Assembly: GCF_001584185.1 (NCBI RefSeq)
Contig: NZ_CP013234.1
Coordinates: 2,356,001-2,420,000, forward strand
Length of the DNA stretch: 64,000 nucleotides
Direction: 5' to 3'
From: Collimonas pratensis
Lineage (GTDB): Bacteria > Pseudomonadota > Gammaproteobacteria > Burkholderiales > Burkholderiaceae_D
Numbering within the stretch: position 1 is the stretch's first letter; every line of letters starts with the position of its first letter. Both the position numbers and the translations under genes were made by a program. The notes below the pieces were generated by a model. The model worked only from the letters and a program-made list of their open reading frames with translations, did no database searches and had not been told where the DNA came from. This document shows positions 1 through 8,956 of this stretch, one piece after another.

Positions 1-416
1 CCTGCATCGATCCCGACTACCGCAGCGGCAGCGTCATCATGCTGCTGTGGGCAGGCCTGGCGGCATTCATGCGGCGCGAACGCTGCGACTACCTGATGGG
101 TTGCGCCAGCGTCAGCCTGGCCGATGGCGGCCACAATGCAGCAGCCCTTTACCACGCGCTCGATCAAAACAGTTTCTCGCCCGCCGAATACCGGGTGACG
201 CCACATGTGCCGTTCCCGGTCTATGAGCGCGAATCCGGCCACGTGGCGCAAATGCCGCCGCTGCTGAAAGGCTATCTGCGCAGCGGCGCCTGGGTCTGCG
301 GCGATCCGGCCTGGGATCCTGATTTTCATTCTGCCGATTTTTTCCTGCTGCTGCCCTTGTCGAAACTGGACGGCCGCTACGCACGTCACTACTTGAAAGA
401 AGCGAGGACGACATGA
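1..416 (+). CDS. olsB: OlsB-like N-acyltransferase, 3' part
   Basis: Partial gene; the reading frame is open from base 3 and its start lies left of the window. The visible 138 residues carry the C-terminal half of the GNAT-type acyltransferase fold used by ornithine-lipid synthases, with a PDYRSGS segment followed by LLWAGLAAFM and DYLMGCASVSL, which are typical of OlsB. OlsB transfers a 3-hydroxyacyl chain from acyl carrier protein to ornithine to make lyso-ornithine lipid at the inner membrane. The stop overlaps the next start by 4 bases (ATGA), so it is translationally coupled to the PlcP-like gene. The family call is good; ornithine as substrate is inferred. A hemolysin-like acyltransferase of unknown substrate is the alternative. 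Confidence 0.72.
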   Translation, partial: CIDPDYRSGSVIMLLWAGLAAFMRRERCDYLMGCASVSLADGGHNAAALYHALDQNSFSPAEYRVTPHVPFPVYERESGHVAQMPPLLKGYLRSGAWVCGDPAWDPDFHSADFFLLLPLSKLDGRYARHYLKEARTT

Positions 417-1288
417 AACCAGGCGAACAGTTTCTGGAAGCTGCTTTGTTCGGCGCCAATGCCGGCGCCGGCTCTACATCGTCGAAGCGGGATCCGATCC
501 GCTTCCGTGCGATCTGGATTTCCGATGTCCACTTGGGCACCACCGGCTGCCAGGCTGCTCGCCTGCTGGAATTCTTGCGCGCCACCGAATCGGAGACCCT
601 GTATCTGGTCGGCGACATCGTCGACGGCTGGCAGTTGAAGCGGCGCTGGTACTGGGACCAGGTCCACAACAATGTGGTGCAGACGGTCTTGAAAAAGGCC
701 AAGAAGGGCACCGAAGTCATCTTTGTGCCGGGCAATCATGACGAGGCGGTGCGGCAGTTCATCGACCTCGATTTCGGCGGCATCCGCATCCGCGATGAAC
801 TGGTGCACACCACCGCCGACGGCAAGCGCATGCTGGTGCTGCACGGCGACCGCTTCGACGGTGTGATCGCTTGCGCCAAATGGCTGGCCTATGTCGGCGA
901 CGGCTTGTACACCGTGATCCTGAAGTTCAACCAGTGGTTCAACGGCTGGCGCGCGCGCGCCGGTCTGCCGTACTGGTCGCTGTCGCAATATCTCAAGCTG
1001 AAAGTGAAAAACGCCGTCAACTACATCTCCTCGTTTGAAGATGCACTGGCCGCCGAGGCGAAAAAGAAGGGGCTGGACGGCGTCATCTGCGGCCACATTC
1101 ACAAGCCGGAAATCCGCAATATCGACGGCATCACTTATTGCAACGACGGCGACTGGGTAGAAAGCCTGTCGGCGCTGGTGGAAGAAGCCAGCGGCGAACT
1201 GCGGCTGGTCACCTGGCAGGAAATCATGCAGCAAAAGAACGGCGTAGCCAGCAACCAGATCAGAGAACTATGCGAATTGCCATCGTAA
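413..1288 (+). CDS. plcP: PlcP-like phospholipase C (LpxH-type metallophosphoesterase)
   Basis: A 291-residue calcineurin-like phosphoesterase. The metal-binding motifs appear in order: SDVHLG (about residue 40), GDIVDGW (about 66), GNHDE (about 105), HGDRFD (about 143) and GHIHKPE (about 227). Automatic annotation would call it UDP-2,3-diacylglucosamine diphosphatase. The central LPYWSLSQYLKLKVKNAV segment and the following glycosyltransferase fit the PlcP group better. PlcP enzymes hydrolyse phospholipids to diacylglycerol when phosphate is scarce. It overlaps the acyltransferase gene by 4 bases and the glycosyltransferase by 19. The metallophosphoesterase fold is seen directly; the PlcP role is inferred from sequence flavour and context. 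Confidence 0.7.
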   Translation: MKPGEQFLEAALFGANAGAGSTSSKRDPIRFRAIWISDVHLGTTGCQAARLLEFLRATESETLYLVGDIVDGWQLKRRWYWDQVHNNVVQTVLKKAKKGTEVIFVPGNHDEAVRQFIDLDFGGIRIRDELVHTTADGKRMLVLHGDRFDGVIACAKWLAYVGDGLYTVILKFNQWFNGWRARAGLPYWSLSQYLKLKVKNAVNYISSFEDALAAEAKKKGLDGVICGHIHKPEIRNIDGITYCNDGDWVESLSALVEEASGELRLVTWQEIMQQKNGVASNQIRELCELPS

Positions 1289-2328
1289 CCGACGCCGCTC
1301 AGACCCAGATCAACGGCGTGGTCAACACGTTGCGCGCCACCACCGCCGGCCTGCGTAGCAATGGTCATGAAGTATTGCTGCTCAGCCCGGACGATTGCCA
1401 GACATTCGCCTGTCCCACTTATCCGGAAATCCGCCTGGCCTACAAACCCTATGCCAGGGTTGCCGCCAGCCTCAAGGCGTTTGCGCCGGATTGCATCCAT
1501 ATCTCGACTGAAGGCCCGATGGGCCTGGCGGCGCGCCGTTTCTGCCTGCGCCAGGGTATAGGCTTCACCACCGCCTACCACACCCGTTTCCCGGAGTACC
1601 TGAGCGCGCGCTCAATGCTGCCCAAGGCCGTGACTTATCGCTGGCTGCGTTGGTTCCACGGCCCGTCCAAGGCTGTCATGGTGCCGACGCAGCATGTGAT
1701 GAAGGAGCTGGAGCAGCGCGGTTTCCGTCATCTGGTGCTATGGGGCAGGGGGGTGGATACGGAGCGCTTCAAGCCGGTCGACGAGGATCACGCGTGCATC
1801 GTCCGGCCGCTGTATCTGTATGTTGGCCGGATCGCCGTGGAAAAGAATATCGAGTCTTTCCTGCGGGTCGATTTGCCAGGCACCAAATGGGTGATCGGCG
1901 ATGGTCCCTTGCGTGAAGAGCTGCAGCAGCGCTATCCGGAGGTGCAGTTCCTGGGCGCCAAGGCCCACCATGAGCTGACGTCTTACTATAACTGTGCCGA
2001 CGTCATGGTTTTCCCCAGCCATACCGACACCTTCGGCCTGGTCATGGTGGAAGCCATGGCTTGCGGCGTGCCGGTGGCCGCTTATCCGGTGCCGGGGCCG
2101 GTCGATGTGGTGGCGCACGGCCGTTCCGGCATACTGGACCATGACCTGACCTCGGCCTGCCTGATGGCGCTCAGCCTCGACCGCCGCGAAGTACGGCGGC
2201 ATGCGCTGGAATATTCGTGGGAGGCTGCAACCTTGCAGTTCCAGCATCATCTGCACCTGATCCAGGGCGCCAAGGTGCGTCTCAAGAAAATCTTGACCAG
2301 CCAGTCGCGGCCGGTTTCCGGCGTGTGA
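1270..2328 (+). CDS. GT4 glycosyltransferase, probable diacylglycerol glycosyltransferase
   Basis: A 352-residue GT-B glycosyltransferase. It starts at ATG 1270 (MRIAIVTDAAQTQINGVV), because the N-terminal Rossmann half of the GT4 family begins exactly there; longer in-frame reading into plcP is not homologous. The C-terminal donor site has FPSHTDTFGLVMVEAMACGVPV, with the EX7E-type spacing of GT4 retaining enzymes. It overlaps plcP by 19 bases. Directly downstream of a PlcP it is likely the Agt-type enzyme that glycosylates diacylglycerol to a phosphorus-free glycolipid. The sugar donor cannot be read from sequence. A role in polysaccharide synthesis is possible but less likely given the neighbours. 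Confidence 0.72.
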   Translation: MRIAIVTDAAQTQINGVVNTLRATTAGLRSNGHEVLLLSPDDCQTFACPTYPEIRLAYKPYARVAASLKAFAPDCIHISTEGPMGLAARRFCLRQGIGFTTAYHTRFPEYLSARSMLPKAVTYRWLRWFHGPSKAVMVPTQHVMKELEQRGFRHLVLWGRGVDTERFKPVDEDHACIVRPLYLYVGRIAVEKNIESFLRVDLPGTKWVIGDGPLREELQQRYPEVQFLGAKAHHELTSYYNCADVMVFPSHTDTFGLVMVEAMACGVPVAAYPVPGPVDVVAHGRSGILDHDLTSACLMALSLDRREVRRHALEYSWEAATLQFQHHLHLIQGAKVRLKKILTSQSRPVSGV

Positions 2329-2333
2329 CTATG

Positions 2334-2362
2334 AAAAAAGCCCCGTATCGCGAGGCTTTTTT
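2334..2362. terminator. Bidirectional terminator between GT4 gene and bamD
   Basis: AAAAAAGCC pairs with GGCTTTTTT around an 11-base loop. The A-run and T-run make it work on both strands, which suits the convergent genes on either side. Confidence 0.8.
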
Positions 2363-2386
2363 AAACAGGCATGCTATTCCGGGTAA

Positions 2387-3202
2387 TTACCAGAATTTCC
2401 ACCAGTGTTCTTTGGCCACGACCTTTTTGCTGTCGGTCCCGGTACCGCCAACATAAATGCTGTTAGGGTAGGTCTTCTTCAGCACGCGCTCGGAGTCGTC
2501 GCGCAATTGCGTCAGGCCCAGGGCGTCATACGATTGCACCATGATGTGCAGCGCTTCTTCCACTGCTGGGGCGTCGCGGTATTCCGAAATCGCGCTTTGT
2601 GCACGGTTGGCGGAAGCGACATAGGCGCCGCGACGGTAGTAGTAGCTGGCGACGTGGACGTCATACTGCGCCAGTGCATTCACCAAGTACTTCATGCGGT
2701 CCATCGAATCCGGCGCATAAGTGCTGTTCGGGAAACGCACCACAACTTGCTTGAAGGCGTCGAAAGCGTCGCGCGCGGCTTTCGGGTCGCGTTCGGTGGC
2801 GTCTTCGCTCGACAGGAAGTCGAAAATGCTGACCTTGTCGTTGAAGTTCACCAGGCCGCGCAGGTAGTACATGTAGTCGACGTTAGGGTGGTTCGGATGC
2901 AGCTTGATGAAGCGGTCGATGGCCGCCAGCGCTTCAGGCTGTTCGCCCTGACGATAGTGTGCGTAGGCAATATCCATCTGCGCCTGTTGCGCATAGGTAC
3001 CGAACGGATAACGCGATTCCAGCTTTTCAAAGTACTTAATTGCCTTATCGTAGCCACCGCTGTTCATTTCGTCCTTGGCCTCCGAGTATAATCGGGGTGC
3101 GGACCAGTTTGCGGTTTCATCGACTTTGTCTGGCAGCAAGCCACACGCAGATAAGGATAGAACGAATGCCGCTGCAGCTAGTTTTAAGAGTCTTTTTTGC
3201 AT
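2387..3202 (-). CDS. bamD: Outer membrane protein assembly factor BamD
   Basis: A 271-residue lipoprotein of the BAM complex, which folds beta-barrel proteins into the outer membrane. The signal peptide ends in a lipobox LSAC, so the acylated Cys is near residue 20. TPR-like repeats follow: YDKAIKYFEKLESRYPFG, then GEQPEALAAIDRFIKLHPNHPNVDYMYYLRGL, and VVVRFPNSTYAPDS, the usual BamD pattern. The start is placed at ATG 3202; a TTG 12 bases upstream is less likely. It is transcribed divergently from rluD, the common arrangement in beta- and gammaproteobacteria. Confidence 0.95.
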   Translation of the reverse strand: MQKRLLKLAAAAFVLSLSACGLLPDKVDETANWSAPRLYSEAKDEMNSGGYDKAIKYFEKLESRYPFGTYAQQAQMDIAYAHYRQGEQPEALAAIDRFIKLHPNHPNVDYMYYLRGLVNFNDKVSIFDFLSSEDATERDPKAARDAFDAFKQVVVRFPNSTYAPDSMDRMKYLVNALAQYDVHVASYYYRRGAYVASANRAQSAISEYRDAPAVEEALHIMVQSYDALGLTQLRDDSERVLKKTYPNSIYVGGTGTDSKKVVAKEHWWKFW

Positions 3203-3308
3203 AGTTTTTTGCAAGATTGCGTATGTTTACCTGTAGTTACTGTGTAATTACTGTGTTTGGGTAATAACTTTAACGATTGATCGATTATAGCCGATGGGAC
3301 TTCCTCTG

Positions 3309-4337
3309 ATGTCATTTACCAAGCCAAATTTGGCTGAAAGTCTGCCAGAAGCTGATTTAGATGTCGATATCGAGTATGTCGACGAGGGCGACGCCGCTAC
3401 GGCCAGCGCGCCCATAGTATTGCAATTGACGCCTGATGTGTGCGGAACGCGTCTGGATAAGGTGGTTTCGAGCCTGGTACCTCAGTTTTCGCGCAGCCGC
3501 ATCCAGCAATGGATAGAAGCCGGCCACGTAACGGTGGACGGCAAGGTTGCCACCACTACCAAGATGACCACGTACGGCGACGAAACCGTGGTAGTGCTGC
3601 CGCAGCCCGCGCCTGACGAGCAAGCTTTCACGCCGGAAGACATGGCGCTGAACGTGGTCTATGAAGACGCCGCGATCATCGTCATCGACAAACCGGCCGG
3701 CCTGGTAGTCCATCCGGCCGCCGGTAACTGGTCGGGTACCTTGCTCAACGGCCTGCTGTTCCGCTGGCCGGCGCTGGCCGGGGTGCCGCGCGCCGGTATC
3801 GTGCATCGCTTGGACAAGGACACCAGCGGTTTGATGGTGGTGGCCAAGACGCTGGAAGCCCAGACCGACCTGGTGCGCCAGCTGCAGGCGCGTACCGTCA
3901 AGCGCCAGTACCTGGCGCTGGTGTGGGGCACGCCGCAGCTCAACGGCACGGTCGACAGTCCGATGGCGCGCCATCCGCGCGACCGCATCAAGATGGCAGT
4001 GTCGGAAAGCCTGATCGCCAAGCCGGCCATCACGCATTATCAGCGCCTGGGCACTGGCTTGCTGGATCGCCGTCCGGTCAGCTTGATGGGTTGTCGCCTG
4101 GAAACCGGTCGTACGCATCAGATCCGTGTGCACATGCAGTCGCTCGGTTTTTCGCTGGTCGGCGATGCCTTGTATGGCAAGCAACATCTGATGCCGGCTT
4201 TCCCGCGCCAGGCCTTGCAGGCTTCGCGACTGGGGCTGATCCATCCGACCACCGGCAAGCCTTGCGAATGGTATGCGCCCTTGCCGCAGGATTTCGCCGA
4301 GTTGTTGACCCGTGCCGGCATGAGCGTGCCGGAATAG
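3309..4337 (+). CDS. rluD: 23S rRNA pseudouridine(1911/1915/1917) synthase
   Basis: RluD isomerises three uridines in helix 69 of 23S rRNA. An N-terminal S4 RNA-binding domain (TRLDKVVSSLVPQFSRSRIQQWIEAGHVTVDG) is followed by the RluA-type catalytic domain. The catalytic Asp sits in HRLDKDTSGLMVVAK, and GRTHQIRVHM lies further on. An N-terminal acidic extension of about 45 residues precedes the S4 domain. ATG 3309 is chosen; an in-frame ATG at 3294 sits close to a possible -10 sequence. The terminator after it ends the unit before pgeF. Confidence 0.93.
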   Translation: MSFTKPNLAESLPEADLDVDIEYVDEGDAATASAPIVLQLTPDVCGTRLDKVVSSLVPQFSRSRIQQWIEAGHVTVDGKVATTTKMTTYGDETVVVLPQPAPDEQAFTPEDMALNVVYEDAAIIVIDKPAGLVVHPAAGNWSGTLLNGLLFRWPALAGVPRAGIVHRLDKDTSGLMVVAKTLEAQTDLVRQLQARTVKRQYLALVWGTPQLNGTVDSPMARHPRDRIKMAVSESLIAKPAITHYQRLGTGLLDRRPVSLMGCRLETGRTHQIRVHMQSLGFSLVGDALYGKQHLMPAFPRQALQASRLGLIHPTTGKPCEWYAPLPQDFAELLTRAGMSVPE

Positions 4338-4348
4338 TAGATTTAAGG

Positions 4349-4379
4349 AAAAACAGTCGCTGCTTGCGGCTGTTTTTTT
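4349..4379 (+). terminator. Rho-independent terminator after rluD
   Basis: AAAAACAGTCGC and GCGGCTGTTTTT form a stem with one mismatch around TGCTT, followed by a T-run. Confidence 0.75.
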
Positions 4380-4413
4380 ATGAATAAAATGAAAAGCAGG
4401 GAATGCCAAGTAC

Positions 4414-5202
4414 ATGCAATTGATTATTCCAAACTGGGCGGGCGTGCCGGCAAACGTTGGCGCTTTCGCCACGCTGCGCCATGGCGGCGTCAGCCAAGGA
4501 CCATATGATGACGGCAACGGCGGCGGCGGCCTTAACCTTGGCGCCCATGTCGACGATGCGGCGTCGGCGGTGGCGCAGAACCGCGCGCTGCTGGATGTCT
4601 TGTTGCCAGCCTCGCCGCTCTGGCTGACGCAGGTGCATGGTCGCGAGGTGGTGGATGCCGGTGCAGTCGATGGCGCTGCTGCCGTTGAGGCGGATGCCGC
4701 GATCGCCACGCGTCCGGGCGTGGTGTGCGCCATCCAGACGGCGGATTGCCTGCCGGTTCTGTTTGCCGATGTGGACGGCCGCGCAGTCGGCGCTGCGCAC
4801 GCCGGCTGGCGCGGTCTGCAGGGCGGTGTGCTACAGAACACTGCGGCGCGCATGCGGGCTGCCGGCGCCGGCCAGATCGTGGCCTGGCTGGGCGCGGCTA
4901 TCGGCCCTGAAAGCTTCGAAGTGGGCGCCGACGTGCTGCAGGCGTTTGCCGATGCGGTGCCGACAGGTGCCGCCGATTCCGCGGCTCGCCTGGCGCAGAC
5001 CCGGGCATGTTTTGTCGCGATCCCGCAGCGGCCAGGAAAATATCTGGCGGATATTTATCAGCTTGCGCGAATTGCCTTGCGCGAGGCAGGCGTGACACAG
5101 GTTTACGGTGGCGGTTCGTGCACCGTGAATGACAGGAATTGTTATTCTTATCGCAGGGACCGGGTCACCGGGCGCATGGCGTCGCTGATCTGGCTGAAAT
5201 GA
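4414..5202 (+). CDS. pgeF: Peptidoglycan editing factor PgeF (YfiH, laccase-domain family)
   Basis: A 262-residue copper/zinc-site protein of the YfiH family. Metal ligands and family motifs are visible: FATLRHGGVS near the start, WLTQVHGREVV, QTADCLPVLF, GAAHAGWRGLQGG and a C-terminal CTVNDRNCYSYRRD. PgeF removes wrongly incorporated L-serine-containing peptidoglycan precursors; older databases call it polyphenol oxidase. It follows rluD, a conserved pairing. Confidence 0.9.
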   Translation: MQLIIPNWAGVPANVGAFATLRHGGVSQGPYDDGNGGGGLNLGAHVDDAASAVAQNRALLDVLLPASPLWLTQVHGREVVDAGAVDGAAAVEADAAIATRPGVVCAIQTADCLPVLFADVDGRAVGAAHAGWRGLQGGVLQNTAARMRAAGAGQIVAWLGAAIGPESFEVGADVLQAFADAVPTGAADSAARLAQTRACFVAIPQRPGKYLADIYQLARIALREAGVTQVYGGGSCTVNDRNCYSYRRDRVTGRMASLIWLK

Positions 5203-5203
5203 G

Positions 5204-5467
5204 TTATTGTTTGGCTTGATCTGCCGGCGGCGACGGCTGATCGGCCATGGCGGCGGCTGACGCGGCTTTTTCCTGAGCCGCCAGCCTGGCAGAATTTTCA
5301 GCACGCTGTCGATTTCTCTTGCGCTTCGGCGTGCCCATCAGGTATAAAACAATTGTCAAAGGAAAAACACCGTACAGCAAAAATGTCATTACACCGGCGA
5401 CTGCGTTAGCTTCTGTTATTGCCATCATGAAGACGACGTAGATCCATGCGATGGCGACGATATACAT
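5204..5467 (-). CDS. Small membrane protein of unknown function
   Basis: 87 residues. Two hydrophobic segments (roughly 3-20 and 25-44) are followed by a basic patch GTPKRKRNRQR and an Ala/Pro/Gln-rich tail with no clear structure. It is convergent with pgeF, its stop lying 1 base from the pgeF stop, and divergent from phaC. I do not recognise a named family. Good codon use suggests it is real. Confidence 0.6.
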   Translation of the reverse strand: MYIVAIAWIYVVFMMAITEANAVAGVMTFLLYGVFPLTIVLYLMGTPKRKRNRQRAENSARLAAQEKAASAAAMADQPSPPADQAKQ

Positions 5468-5535
5468 TGTGTTTCCTGCTTTAGAGTCAATCCGATAAAA
5501 GATACACGAAAATACGCCAAATCAACGGTTACCGC

Positions 5536-7335
5536 ATGAATACGCCCCAATTTTCCGTCTTCGACCCCGCCGCCTTGCTGCAACTCTCGCAGCAATTCAA
5601 TCAAGCCTTCAATCCCCAGTTCCTGCAGCAGCTCAGTCAGATCGGCGATCCCAATATGTTCCTGGGCGCGCTGAGCAATTCCACCCATGGCCAAAGCGCG
5701 GCAATGGCTGCGGGACTGGGTGAACTGGGCATTGGACTGGACCCGGCAGCGCTGGAAAAGCTGCAGGTCGAGTACACGCAAAAACTGTCGGCCTTGTGGC
5801 AAGACATGCTGGCGGCACGCGCCCCGGACTTCGCTGACCGTCGCTTCAGCGCGGCCGCCTGGCATGGCAATTCGCTGTACGCCTTCAATGCCGCGGCCTA
5901 CTTGCTGAATGCGCATTTCCTCAACGCCATGGTCGATGCGCTGGAGGCGCCGCCCAAGATCAAGCGCAAAATCGGCTTTACCGTGCAGCAGATGATAGAC
6001 GCCATGGCGCCGTCGAATTTCCTGGCGACCAATCCGGTAGCGCAGCAGAAAATCGTCGAGACCAACGGCGAAAGCCTGACCAAGGGTATCGCCCAGCTGA
6101 TCGCCGACATGCACAAGGGCCGTGTTTCGCAGACCGATGAAACGGCGTTTGAAGTGGGCAAGGACGTGGCCACCACCGAAGGTGCGGTAGTCTTTGAAAA
6201 CGAACTGTTCCAGCTGATCCAGTACACGCCGCTGACCGCCAAGGTGTTCCAGCGGCCGCTGCTGATCGTGCCGCCTTGCATCAACAAATTCTATATCCTC
6301 GACCTGCAGCCGCAGAATTCGCTGGTGCGCTATGCCGTTGAGCAGGGCCACAGCGTGTTCCTGGTGTCATGGCGCAACGCCGACGAGTCGCTGGCGCATA
6401 CGACCTGGGACCAGTACATCGACGACGGGGCCATCAAGGCGCTGCAACTGGTGCAGGAAATTTCCGGCCAGGACAAGGTCAACGCGCTCGGCTTTTGCGT
6501 CGGCGGCACCATCCTCTCGACGGCGCTGGCGAAGCTGGCGGCGGCCAAGGTCAATCCGGTTTCCAGTCTGACCTTGCTGACCGCTTTCCTGGATTTTAGC
6601 GATACCGGCATTCTCGATGTCTATATCGACGACATGCAGATCCGCATGCGTGAACAGGCCATCGGCCAGGGCGGCCTGATGCCGGGACGCGAGTTCGGCT
6701 CGGCGTTTTCCAGCCTGCGGCCGAACGACTTGCTGTGGAACTACGTCGAATCGAATTACCTCAAAGGCGAGCAGCCAAGCTCCTTCGATCTGTTGTACTG
6801 GAACGCTGACAGCACCAATTTGCCGGGACCGATGTTTTGTTATTATCTGCGCAATATGTATCTGGATAATTCCTTGAAGGACGCCGGCAAGCTGAGCGTG
6901 AGCGGTGCCAAGATCGACCTCGGCAAGATCGACGCGCCGGCCTTCATCTACGCCTCGCGTGAAGACCACATCGTGCCTTGGACCTCCGCCTATGCTTCGC
7001 TGGGCTTGCTGAATCCTAAGAAGCCGAAGCTGAACCGTTTCGTGCTGGGCGCCTCCGGCCATATCGCCGGCGTGATCAATCCGCCGGCCAAGAACAAGCG
7101 CAGCTACTGGACCAATGACGGCGGGACCAATGACGGCGACGGCGGCAAGGCCACCGATGCCGACGCCTGGCTGGCCGGCGCCGCCGAGCATCCGGGCAGC
7201 TGGTGGACCGAGTGGGCGGCATTTTTATCGCTACATGCAGGAAAACAAGTGGCGGCGCCGCGCAAATTGGGAAATACTGAGCACGGCGTCATCGAACCGG
7301 CGCCGGGCAGTTACGTCAAAGTCAGAGCAGAATAA
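5536..7335 (+). CDS. phaC: Class I poly(3-hydroxyalkanoate) synthase PhaC
   Basis: A 599-residue polymerase that joins (R)-3-hydroxyacyl-CoA units into polyhydroxybutyrate at the granule surface. The lipase-like box is GFCVGG, with the nucleophile at Cys321. The other catalytic residues are Asp477 (in SREDHIVPW) and His509 (in GASGHIAGV). These are within three residues of the classical Cupriavidus positions, so the enzyme looks intact. phaB follows after 105 bases and phaR further on. No phaA thiolase is in the window, so acetoacetyl-CoA must come from a thiolase encoded elsewhere. Confidence 0.96.
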   Translation: MNTPQFSVFDPAALLQLSQQFNQAFNPQFLQQLSQIGDPNMFLGALSNSTHGQSAAMAAGLGELGIGLDPAALEKLQVEYTQKLSALWQDMLAARAPDFADRRFSAAAWHGNSLYAFNAAAYLLNAHFLNAMVDALEAPPKIKRKIGFTVQQMIDAMAPSNFLATNPVAQQKIVETNGESLTKGIAQLIADMHKGRVSQTDETAFEVGKDVATTEGAVVFENELFQLIQYTPLTAKVFQRPLLIVPPCINKFYILDLQPQNSLVRYAVEQGHSVFLVSWRNADESLAHTTWDQYIDDGAIKALQLVQEISGQDKVNALGFCVGGTILSTALAKLAAAKVNPVSSLTLLTAFLDFSDTGILDVYIDDMQIRMREQAIGQGGLMPGREFGSAFSSLRPNDLLWNYVESNYLKGEQPSSFDLLYWNADSTNLPGPMFCYYLRNMYLDNSLKDAGKLSVSGAKIDLGKIDAPAFIYASREDHIVPWTSAYASLGLLNPKKPKLNRFVLGASGHIAGVINPPAKNKRSYWTNDGGTNDGDGGKATDADAWLAGAAEHPGSWWTEWAAFLSLHAGKQVAAPRKLGNTEHGVIEPAPGSYVKVRAE

Positions 7336-7440
7336 ATTCAGGGTAGAAAAACAAGACACAGAAATGTGCGGATGTGCAGAAGGCAGCAGTAAATGAAGAG
7401 CAGATCGATTATTGAATTGTTTTTTTGAAGGAGACAAGAG

Positions 7441-8181
7441 ATGGCAAAGCGAATCGTTTATGTAACCGGGGGAATGGGCGGCATCGGTACCCCAATTTGT
7501 ACTCGTCTTTGCACAGATGGTTTTACCGTGGTCGCTGGCTGCGGTCCGAATTCAACCCGCAAGGACAAATGGCTGGCCGATATGCGCGCCAAGGGTTTCG
7601 ATATCCACGCCTCGGAAGGCAACGTTTCCAACTGGGATTCCTGCAAGACGGCGTTCGAGAAGGTCAAGGCCGAGATCGGCGAAATCGACATCCTGATCAA
7701 CAACGCCGGCATTACCCGTGACGGCCAGTTCCGCAAGATGTCCAAGGCTGACTGGGATGCGGTGATCGACACCAACCTGAATTCGCTGTTCAACGTCACC
7801 AAGCAGGTGATCGATGGCATGGCGGACCGCGGCTGGGGCCGGATTGTGAATATTTCATCGGTCAACGGTCAGAAAGGCCAGTTCGGCCAGACCAACTATT
7901 CGACCGCCAAGGCTGGCATCCATGGCTTCACCATGGCGCTGGCGCAGGAAGTGGCGACCAAGGGCGTGACCGTCAATACGGTTTCGCCAGGCTATGTCGG
8001 CACCGACATGGTGCGTTCGATCCGGCCGGATGTGCTGGAAAAGATCGTCGCCGGGATCCCGGTCAAGCGTCTGGGCGAACCGGAAGAAATCGCTTCCATC
8101 ATCTCCTGGATTGTTTCGGATGAAGGCGGCTATGCCACCGGCTCCGACTTCTCGCTGAACGGCGGCTTGCATATGGGCTGA
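7441..8181 (+). CDS. phaB: Acetoacetyl-CoA reductase PhaB
   Basis: A 246-residue short-chain dehydrogenase that reduces acetoacetyl-CoA to (R)-3-hydroxybutyryl-CoA with NADPH, supplying PhaC. The nucleotide-binding motif is TGGMGGIG near the N-terminus, followed by NNAGITRD and catalytic NISSVNG and YSTAKAG (Ser-Tyr-Lys). The strong GAAGGAGA ribosome site ahead of the ATG supports the start. It follows phaC and ends at its own terminator. Confidence 0.95.
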   Translation: MAKRIVYVTGGMGGIGTPICTRLCTDGFTVVAGCGPNSTRKDKWLADMRAKGFDIHASEGNVSNWDSCKTAFEKVKAEIGEIDILINNAGITRDGQFRKMSKADWDAVIDTNLNSLFNVTKQVIDGMADRGWGRIVNISSVNGQKGQFGQTNYSTAKAGIHGFTMALAQEVATKGVTVNTVSPGYVGTDMVRSIRPDVLEKIVAGIPVKRLGEPEEIASIISWIVSDEGGYATGSDFSLNGGLHMG

Positions 8182-8195
8182 TCCAGCCTCGGGAG

Positions 8196-8233
8196 AATCC
8201 GTGTGAGCGCAGCTCGGCGCACACGGATTTTTC
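8196..8233 (+). terminator. Terminator after phaB
   Basis: AATCCGTGTG pairs with CACACGGATT over a 14-base loop, followed by TTTCTT. It separates phaCB from phaR. Confidence 0.7.
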
Positions 8234-8372
8234 TTATCCGTATTGCAATGCAATAAAATCTCCCTATAAAAGCTGGTTGCACATGTTTTGCGCAATATAA
8301 TGAGGTGTCACTGCAAATTGATTGCGGTTCAGCACCTATAAGCGCGTTATGGCGCAGTAACCTGGGACAGAA

Positions 8373-8939
8373 ATGACTACTACAAAAAAGACGTCTGAAC
8401 GCTTGATCAAGAAATATCCGAATCGGCGTTTGTACGATACGCAGACCAGCTCCTACATCACCTTGACCGACGTCAAGCAGCTGGTGCTGGACAACGAAGA
8501 ATTCGTGGTGCTGGACGCGAAGACCGACGACGACCTGACGCGCAGCATCCTGCTGCAGATCATCCTCGAAGAGGAATCCAACGGCACGCCGATGTTTTCC
8601 AGCGCGGCGCTGTCGCAAATCATCCGCTACTACGGCCACGCCATGCAGGGGATGATGGGCAATTACCTGGAAAAGAATATCCAGGCTTTCATCGACATCC
8701 AGAACAAGCTGGCGGAAAATTCCAAGGGCCTGTATGAAGGCAAGCCTTTCAGCCCGGAGATGTGGACCCAGTTCATGAACGTCCAGGGGCCGATGATGCA
8801 GGGCATGATGAGCAACTACATCGAGCAAAGCAAGGGCCTGTTCATCCAGATGCAGGAGCAGATGCAGAACCAGACCAAGAACATGTTCGGCACCTTCCCA
8901 TTTGCTCCGCCGCCGCCTGCGGAAAAGACCAAAAAATAA
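8373..8939 (+). CDS. phaR: Polyhydroxyalkanoate synthesis repressor PhaR
   Basis: A 188-residue regulator that binds both DNA and PHA granules and controls phasin and PHA genes. The N-terminal DNA-binding module has the invariant LIKKYPNRRLYDTQTSSYITL. A PHA-accumulation domain follows (AALSQIIRYYGHAMQGMMGNYLEKN), then a Met/Gln-rich helix and a Pro-rich tail. It has its own promoter region after the phaB terminator. Confidence 0.95.
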   Translation: MTTTKKTSERLIKKYPNRRLYDTQTSSYITLTDVKQLVLDNEEFVVLDAKTDDDLTRSILLQIILEEESNGTPMFSSAALSQIIRYYGHAMQGMMGNYLEKNIQAFIDIQNKLAENSKGLYEGKPFSPEMWTQFMNVQGPMMQGMMSNYIEQSKGLFIQMQEQMQNQTKNMFGTFPFAPPPPAEKTKK

Positions 8940-8956
8940 TCGAACTAATGGGCTCT

